This document shows, piece by piece, positions 56,901 to 64,000 of a DNA stretch of 64,000 nucleotides; within the stretch, counting starts at the first letter, position 1; every line of letters begins with the position of its first letter. Source of the stretch: Immersiella caudata (taxonomy: Eukaryota; Ascomycota; Sordariomycetes; Sordariales; Lasiosphaeriaceae); NCBI GenBank assembly GCA_030512335.1, contig JAULSU010000001.1, positions 6,448,001-6,512,000 of the forward strand. Reading direction: 5' to 3'. The notes under the pieces were generated by a model. The model had not been told where the DNA came from. It saw only the letters and a list, made by a program, of their open reading frames with translations, and made no database searches. The position numbers were made by a program, and so were the translations under genes.

Positions 56901-59221
56901 AGATAAACCGGCAACCTCGATCCTCTGGACGAAGCTTAGTCCTGCTAGGGTCGTTTCCGCAGGGGCTGAAAGTCGAAGTTCCCCGTGCGCTCGTGTCGCC
57001 TCACGTTCCGCGGGGCCTCAAATACCCAAAAGAACCCATGAACTACCTGGCGATTTCAGAGCGGCCGAGCAATATCCCGACACATGGGGTATGAGGGTTG
57101 GAAAACCGGAGTCCTCAAACCTGAAAGCCGAGCAGCCTGAAAGGGGTAGCCCCTACACACGAGGAGACGGAAGCTTGTCCCGCCACACCTGGTGCTGGGA
57201 ATTGGAGCAGAACAAAGAGATGGCCATATCTTGTTTGCAACAGCTCTGGAAGCCACCGTGGCAAGATAGTCGCCAAAATATTGATTCCCCTTGGAGACAG
57301 GGAAACTCGCCGAATGGCGATGATGTGCTCGTCCACCGCGCGGGATGACCACGCGTTTCCTGCTATTTATTGTCGCAAAGACAACAAAAACTCGATGCGC
57401 TCCAGTAGACAGGTGCCCTCCGGTGCTTTCCGAGCCTTGCTGAACGAATGCATTGGACATTATTGTTGTTGGTCATAATTAAATGAAAGGGGTGCGAAAA
57501 TCGAGGGAGGTCCATGGGAAAGAAGAGACCATTTGATCGATGTAAATGGCCTCAGACGGCATCCGAAATTCATCCTGCCTTGGCAAATTTTGGCAATTGT
57601 GCAATATGCTTTGGGGCCGGGAAGGTGTCATCCAATGGGTTGAGGAAATTTGCGACTGGCAAAATTGACCCAAGGGGCGGGTGAGAGCGAGGAGGGGAAA
57701 GCGTCCCGAGAGATCGTCGTCCTCGACTCATAAACTGCACATGGTTTTCCAGATCGCGATCGAAAAGTTGACATCAGTCTGGAAGATGGAATTGCTGTTC
57801 AAGCCTGTGAAGCCGGCGGCTGTGATGTCAAAGATAGACTTTGCGCCGTTGAGATGCGTAGCTGGCGTCATCTTTTGGCTCTGGAGAGGGTGCCCTGCAC
57901 GGTCCCATCAGTGCTCGTTTCGGATCGAATCTATCAATAAACCTAGCCTTAATTTGGTCTAGTCAGGAACCATCCCCGCGTGAGCGTTATGAGTGGCTCA
58001 GACTTAATCTTGGTGGCTTGGGTGTTGAAATGGGAAATGGGAAATCAGAACAGAAGCTGTGGCAGTGGCTGTGATTCATCTGATCTTCAGCGATTTCACC
58101 GTCGCCCTCAATTCCACTTGCGAGAGCCAAATGTGAGATCTGAACATGGGAAGCAAAGCGGATCCAGTAAGGGGGAAATGCGCTGTGGCGTTGACTCGTA
58201 TCAATCCCCGTGAATTTGTGATTTGGAGAGCCAAGAGAGCTGCTACCAAGACCTCCTAACGGGCGCCGTCGTTCCAGGGAGGGACTTGAACTGGTAGGTC
58301 TTCCACATGTCGCATAGCGATCGATGTCGCCTAGCAATCAGACCGGGCTCGAGCTATCAAAGCGGAGAAGGTAGATATCGCTCAAACTGCCGCCTCAAAA
58401 GGATGGAGAAGGTAGTTGTTTGTTTCAACAAAACGATTGTGTTTTCCCTTGTGAAAACTCCAGTGAATCGAGTCGCGAATGCGGGGCGTTGTGCAGTCGA
58501 TCCAACCAGCGGTTGACGCAAGGAGCGTGGGTGGCTGCTGCCGCTCTCGTTGATCCCTGTCCGAGGTTGCTGTTCCTGCAGCAGCCGCGCACTCACAATT
58601 TGCGAGCCCAGAGATGGCCCTTGTAATCTCGCCAAGGAAAGCGATCCTCACGGTGAGGGTGCGCTGTGAGTGGTCGCCGTCGACCCTCCTTTCGAGGTCT
58701 TGGCCTTGGCTAGCCATCCCTGGCGGTCTCATTTCGTTCCTTTTCATCTCGACTCATCCGCTGCCCGCCCTAACACCCGCTCAACCCACACCTCTTGATC
58801 CCCGTGAGACTTCTCGCGGTCTTTCCTCAGTTCATCCCTTGGACTGTTGTCGCTCGTTTTCACTTTACTGCCGGCAGACTCGCTTTCGGCCGGTTCGGAT
58901 TCCATCCAACAGAGAGTCCCTGGCTCTCTACCACATTCCTTTGGAACAACGCAAACAACAAGGCCCATACACTTCGGCGCGAATACGATTGCTCCCGTCC
59001 CGCCTCCTAATCTACCCTTTCAAAGGTGCGTAGAACGATTCCCCGCAATCTTCGCCAACTCAGGCCTGCTCACCATCAATTCGCTGCTGTCGTGGATGGG
59101 TGCCCGAGTATGGTGCTTTTTGACTGGAGGCGGCCTTCCATGTTTCCGCGGGTGATTCTGACGAAATACACTGAACAGCAGATCATAGAAGTTTGAACGA
59201 CTTTAAAACAAGACATCAAAG
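53989..59221. other. gene-poor stretch between the C2H2 and SUN-family genes
   Basis: The 5.2 kb lie between divergent genes. Frames of up to 171 codons (56833-57348) overlap on both strands and lack recognisable content. Near 58700-59000 the plus strand is C/T-rich, probably the SUN-family leader. No repeat cluster or transposon was recognised. Confidence 0.55.
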
Positions 59222-60536
59222 ATGAAGGGGATCGCCGGACTCGCCATTGTGGCGTCGCTTGTCGCTGGCGTCGTTGCAGAGCCCCATAACCACGGCCACA
59301 ACCACCAGCACCTCCACCGCCGAAGCAGGCAGCAGGAGGGTGCCATTGAGAAGCGCGCAAAGAAGATTGTTTACGTCAAGGAGGTTGTCGAGGGTCCTAC
59401 CGTGACCGAATACGTTCTTGGCGGAAAGAAGGTCGAACAGAAGAAGGCGGAGGAGGGTCTTAAGGAGGGCTTGTATATTGTCAAGGGCAAGTCGACGCCT
59501 TCATTCACCGCCCCGCCGCCATCGTACTCGACTTCGCTGGCTAGCTTGGATGGAGGACAATTCTTTGAGGCGAATAAGCACTCTTCTACCTCGTCATCGA
59601 CACCTCCCGCCGAGCCTTCCCAGGCGGCGCCTGCCTTTCCCCAGGGCCAAGGCCTCGATTCCGAGTTCCCCAGTGGCAAGGTGCCGTGCTCGAAGGTCCC
59701 GACAGACTATGGCGCTATTCCCATTGATTGGGCGAATACCGACGGTTGGACCACTCTTATGAGGGTCGGCAAGTACATCAAGGGCATGGTTTTCGATCAC
59801 ATCGAGCAGCCCAAAGGTACTGGCTGCAAGCCGGGTATCATGTGCTCGTACGCCTGCCCCCCTGGTTACCAGAAGACGCAATGGCCAGAGGAGCAGGGTG
59901 CCACTGGTCAGTCTGTGGGCGGCCTTTACTGCAACGATGACGGATTCTTGGAGCTCACGAGGCCTGCACATAAGAGGCTCTGCGAGCCGGGTGCCGGTGG
60001 TATCTTTGTCCGGAACGAGCTGTCCAAGAACGCCGCCATCTGCCGTACCGACTACCCTGGTAACGAGGCCATGACCATTCCTGTTGACACTCAGCCTGGC
60101 CAAACCTATCCCCTGACGAACCCCGTGTCTTCCGAGTACTACGTTTGGCAAGGGAAGAAGACGACCGCGCAGTACTATGTCAACAACGAGGGCGTGTCGG
60201 TTCAGCAGGCTTGCACCTGGGACAGCTCCGAATTCCCCGACTCAGCCGGTAACTGGGCCCCGATCAACATAGGTGTTGGCAAGGCTGAGGATGGAATTAC
60301 CTACATCTCCATCTTCCCTAACCTGCCTACCACCCGCGCCATTCTGAACTTCAACATCGAGGTCGAGGGTACTTACTCGGGCGAGTGCTGGTTCCGAAAC
60401 GGGCAATACGCCGTGAGCGACAAGGGTTGCACGGTATGTCTTGAATCGTATGAGATGAGTAGTAATGCAGATGCTGACAACTCGGCAGATCGGTGTCAAG
60501 GAGGGCGACACGGCCACCTTTGTTTTCAAACACTAA
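59222..60536 (+). CDS. SUN-family secreted cell-wall protein (Sim1/Uth1/Sun4 type)
   Basis: Exons 59222-60433 and 60489-60536 (intron 55 bp) give 419 residues. A signal peptide (MKGIAGLAIVASLVAGVVA) is followed by a His-rich stretch and a likely Kex2 site (EKR about residue 46). After a Ser/Pro linker the conserved SUN domain starts near residue 157 (CSKVPTDYGAIPIDWA) and has the expected blocks GCKPGIMCSYACPPGYQKTQWP, GGLYCNDDGFLELTRP and SGECWFRNGQY. The family takes part in septation and wall remodelling; a glucanase activity has been proposed. The last 16 residues come from the second exon (IGVKEGDTATFVFKH). Confidence 0.93.
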
Positions 60537-61721
60537 GTTTCGATAGGCTCTTCCGCTCTAGATCTCGGCCAAGGCTGACAATCTATGGAAGGGGGATGGA
60601 AGAAGGTGGATCGATTTGAATCGCATTCTAATGTTAAATGTGTATAATTGCTATTTTGTCCTTTGCATGCGAAGATGAGGGTTTGGTCGAAGGAGAAATC
60701 CTTGAGCGAGAAGGACTGGATTCCGCTTCTTTTTCTCTCGTCCGACCGGCTGCCGAAGTTCGAAGAGCGTATGTTTCGCCGTTCCGTGCTTACAGATGGG
60801 ATAGTGGCTGTGTCCCTTGGGCCGCTGCGAATGCTTGATTCGAGCAGCAGTGGCCCCGTTTGGTGCTATGGTGCTGGGGAAGTTAAGTGCCGGTTGCATT
60901 GTGTTGGGCGTTGAGACTTGGTGGAGAAGGGAAGAACTCTGCTCGCTGCGACCTCGACTCTGAGGTGGACGTGTACCTAAGCTGCTTCGATGAGTCTCGT
61001 TTGTTTGTTATCGTTCACCCCTATTTGAGTATCTCTTTGGATAAGCCTGCAAACAAAATGTCAGAATGCATGGTCTTCGTCAAGAGTTCAGTTGAGGACG
61101 CGCTATTTACCTTGTCGAAGGGACTCCATGCGTCAAGCAGTTATTCACATTACTACGTTTTTGTTGCGCACTACATGTCTAAGGTTTGTCGCAGGCTGTT
61201 TCATCAACTTGCCCCATATTTTCCCGGAGGAGAGCACAAGCAATGAGGTCAACTGTGATGCCCGAGAGCTGAGATTGAACAAACGTGGCGGGCGGAAGTG
61301 GGGGCCGTGCCTGACGCGTGTGGTTGGCTGGCTGGTTGGTTTCCGCCCACTCGAGCTGCCTGTTTCAATGTCTCAGCTCCCGATTGCGAAAGGCATGTCG
61401 ACGACTTTGTCTGGGGTGCTCCAAGTACCTTGAAAAGGACAACCAACACTTACGACTGGCTGCGTAAGCCTTCAACTGACCATCTCTGCGGTTACGATTG
61501 CATCGAACCCACTTCTCGCAGATTAGATACCGCAACTGCGCTTGCGACACTGCACTGCTCCAACGGTTGCCCGCGCCGAAAGACCAGGCTGACATCGAAT
61601 TCGTCGTCCTCGCTGCCAACACCGTCTCAGTGCCCAACACCAGCCCTCGCCCTGATAGCGACTCCGCTCGATCGCGCGCTCTGGTGACCTTAATGATCGC
61701 CGGGTTACCGACTTACACACG
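60537..61721. other. intergenic: SUN-family 3' UTR and VPS10 promoter
   Basis: The 1.2 kb hold no supported gene. A 119-codon frame at 60887-61246 begins with GTG and matches nothing. Confidence 0.5.
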
Positions 61722-64000
61722 ATGAGGGTGTGGGGAGTTTTGAAGGCGTCAGCCTTGCTGGCGTCCGTCCTCTGGGCGACGCCCTTCGTCGCGGCAAAGA
61801 AGGACCGCCCGACCTTCTCCGTCAAGGCCTTCGAGAACCAGCCACGGAACGTGAACTACTTCGCCAACTCCGAAGTTATCGTCTACCAAGACGCCGAAGA
61901 CAACAATGTCTACCGATCCCCCGACGCCGGCGCAACCTGGGCGCGCGTCGATTCTGTCCCCGAGGGTAAGGCTTGGATGCTCTTCATGCACGAATTCAAC
62001 GACGAGCGGGCCTACATCATTACTCAGGGCACCAAACATTACCGCACCTCCGATCGCGGGAAGACATGGTCAGAGTTCAACTCCGAGGCTGAGATGAGCA
62101 TGTTCCGCAGCGACATCCTCATATTCCACGCCGCCGACCCGGATCGCATCATCTTCAATGGCATGGTTTGCCAGGGCATTTTCTGTCAGGAGGTGGCCAT
62201 GTACACAACCGATGGCTTCAAGACAAAGGCCAAGCCCCTGCGACAGAATACCGCTGGCTGCTGGTGGGCCAAGTCCTCCGAGTTGTTCACCACTGGCGCG
62301 GACGATCTTGACCGGAATCGTATTCTATGTATCGTTATGGATGACTTCTCGCCATTCAAGCAGGACCAGCGCTTGCTGATCTCGGATAACTTCTTCGACA
62401 CGACCGAGGGGACCAAGGACATTCAAGAGTTTGAGCCGAATTTGGATTCTAGCAAGGCAGTTCAGGGTATTGTGAACGTTGCGGCTGTCAAGAAGTACTT
62501 GCTGGTGGCGACGACATCTATGAACACGGATGAGATGGCGTTGTTTGTCACCGACGACACCAAGCAATGGCACCGCGCTATGTTCCCTGCTCCCCACGAG
62601 AGCCACGATCACCGGCTCATGCAGGAGGCGTACACGGTGCTGGAGAGCACCAACTACAGCATCCAGATCGATGTCATGTCAACAAGACCGTCGAACCCGA
62701 TGGGTGTTCTCTTCACCAGCAACTTCAACGGCACCTTCTTCACTGAGAACATCGAACACACGAACAGAAATTCTCACGGCCATGTCGACTTTGAGAAAAT
62801 ATCTGGCATCCAGGGTATTTTCATGGTCAACAAGGTTGAGAACTGGAAAGAAGTTGAAAATAAAGATAGCAAGGAGAAGAAGATTGTGACCGAGATCACA
62901 TTTGATGATGGCCGTGCCTTTGAGTCGGTCACTGCTGACGGGAAGAGAATTCATCTTCACTCGGTCACTGAGCTGACCAATGTCGGGCGTGTGTTCTCCA
63001 GCCCAGCGCCTGGCATCATCATGGGCAACGGCAACACCGGAGATTACCTCAAGAGCTACAAGGAGGCCGACCTCTACGTTTCCGACGATGCCGGCAAGAC
63101 TTGGACCAAGGCCCTCGACGGACCGCACAAGTACGAGTTCGGAGACCAGGGTTCTATCATTGTTGCTGTCAAGGCGACGGACAAAGAGATCTCTGAGATC
63201 AGCTACTCGCTCAACCATGGTGTTGACTGGGTCAAGGAATCCTTGCCGGATGACCTGAAGATTGTCCCCTACATCATCACCACCGTCCAAGACTCGACGA
63301 GCTTGAAGTTCCTCCTGATTGGCAAGTCGGACGGCAAGAATCCTTGGCAGGTGATTTCTGTTGATTTTGATGGGCTCCACGAGGCCACCTGCAAGGAGAG
63401 CGACCTGGAGGAATGGCACGCCCGTACTGACAAGGACGGCAAACCGACGTGCTTGATGGGCCACACGCAAAGCTTCACTCGCCGGAAGAAGAAGGCGGAG
63501 TGCTTCCTGAAGCAAGAGTTCAAGCACGCCATCGCGAAGACGGAAAACTGCGATTGCACAGACTTGGACTACGAGTGTGACTTCAACTTCGTAAAGGATG
63601 AAGACGGCAAGTGTGTTGCTAGAGGCCCAATCGTTGCGCCAGATGATGCATGCAAGAAGGGCCAGACCACCTTCATGGGTACATCGGGATACCGCAAAAT
63701 TCCAGGAAACACCTGCAAGGACACCTCAGAAATGAAGGAGAAGTACAAGGACGTGGAGAGGAAGTGCGAGGACAGGGGCAACCAGCCATCCGCCCCGGCC
63801 ACAGACAAGGTTTCGCAGAAAAAGAAGGAGTTCGGGAGCTTCGATGGTTTCCGACAGTACTACCTTGACCGCGGCGAGTCCAACTCGAACGGCGACGAAA
63901 CTGTCATCATGCGCCCAGAGAAGGGAGCCTCCAACGCTGGCGATATTTGGATCACACACGACCAGGCGAAGAGCTGGACCAAACCGGAGGCTCTTAAGGA
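61722..64000 (+). CDS. VPS10: Vps10 sorting receptor (3' end beyond window)
   Basis: The reading frame is open from ATG 61722 to the right edge (759 codons plus two bases), about half of the usual 1400-1500 residues. A signal peptide (MRVWGVLKASALLASVLWATPFVAA) precedes a ten-bladed propeller with Asp-box repeats: SPDAGATW, TSDRGKTW, SDDAGKTW, SLNHGVDW and, in the second copy, THDQAKSW. Between them a Cys-rich 10CC segment (about residues 560-690, including CDCTDLDYECDFNF) is present. Vps10 cycles between Golgi and endosome and carries soluble vacuolar hydrolases such as carboxypeptidase Y. The visible part covers the first Vps10 domain and the start of the second, the fungal tandem arrangement. 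Confidence 0.95.
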   Translation, partial: MRVWGVLKASALLASVLWATPFVAAKKDRPTFSVKAFENQPRNVNYFANSEVIVYQDAEDNNVYRSPDAGATWARVDSVPEGKAWMLFMHEFNDERAYIITQGTKHYRTSDRGKTWSEFNSEAEMSMFRSDILIFHAADPDRIIFNGMVCQGIFCQEVAMYTTDGFKTKAKPLRQNTAGCWWAKSSELFTTGADDLDRNRILCIVMDDFSPFKQDQRLLISDNFFDTTEGTKDIQEFEPNLDSSKAVQGIVNVAAVKKYLLVATTSMNTDEMALFVTDDTKQWHRAMFPAPHESHDHRLMQEAYTVLESTNYSIQIDVMSTRPSNPMGVLFTSNFNGTFFTENIEHTNRNSHGHVDFEKISGIQGIFMVNKVENWKEVENKDSKEKKIVTEITFDDGRAFESVTADGKRIHLHSVTELTNVGRVFSSPAPGIIMGNGNTGDYLKSYKEADLYVSDDAGKTWTKALDGPHKYEFGDQGSIIVAVKATDKEISEISYSLNHGVDWVKESLPDDLKIVPYIITTVQDSTSLKFLLIGKSDGKNPWQVISVDFDGLHEATCKESDLEEWHARTDKDGKPTCLMGHTQSFTRRKKKAECFLKQEFKHAIAKTENCDCTDLDYECDFNFVKDEDGKCVARGPIVAPDDACKKGQTTFMGTSGYRKIPGNTCKDTSEMKEKYKDVERKCEDRGNQPSAPATDKVSQKKKEFGSFDGFRQYYLDRGESNSNGDETVIMRPEKGASNAGDIWITHDQAKSWTKPEALK

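Noticed and set aside
60887..61246. 119-codon frame between SUN-family and VPS10 genes
   Set aside because: GTG start, no signal or domain, lies in the expected VPS10 promoter.

Overview
The window is nuclear DNA of a filamentous ascomycete, most likely a Sordariomycete. The evidence is short GT-AG introns (46 to about 260 bp, mostly near 50), C/G-ending codon preference, and a gene set typical of that class: a mitochondrial arginine-specific carbamoyl-phosphate synthase large chain, an Msn2/Seb1-type regulator, a Dsc4-like DUF1746 protein, a SUN-family cell-wall protein and Vps10. Exon boundaries were worked out by reading splice sites and checking that each joined frame stays open. No transcript data were available.

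Layout. Positions 1-25241 are dense with housekeeping genes: a PWWP chromatin protein (cut by the left edge), ORC3, a lineage-specific small protein, the divergent pair SEC66/NPL4, the arginine CPSase large chain, the divergent pair PheRS alpha/DSC4-like, the divergent pair RCL1/mitochondrial PPR protein, and a G-patch protein. Positions 25242-38153 form a gene desert of about 12.9 kb with traces of a decayed gene near its left end. It leads into an Msn2/Seb1-like C2H2 regulator (38154-40091) that has a leader intron and a small upstream ORF. Positions 42210-52117 hold DPH6 (diphthamide synthetase fused to RidA-like domains), a membrane-anchored type-B carboxylesterase, a DGAT2 acyltransferase with a very long N-terminus, and a three-finger transcription factor. 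A second gene-poor stretch of 5.2 kb separates that factor from a SUN-family secreted protein (59222-60536). The window ends inside VPS10.

How the genes relate. They are mostly independent. Several serve the ER and secretory system (SEC66, NPL4, DSC4-like, DGAT2, VPS10). Two belong to amino-acid and translation supply (CPSase, PheRS); an exact TGAGTCA CPC1/Gcn4-type site lies 89 bp upstream of PheRS and a one-mismatch site lies upstream of the CPSase gene. NPL4 and a Dsc4-like protein could meet in Cdc48-dependent handling of SREBP, but their proximity may be chance.

No CRISPR array, rRNA or convincing tRNA gene was seen, and no intact transposon. I found no clearly novel multi-gene system. 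The parts most worth a second look are the desert upstream of the Msn2-like gene, a run of hairpins at 45258-45404, an apparent GC-AG intron in NPL4, and a predicted type-II membrane esterase.
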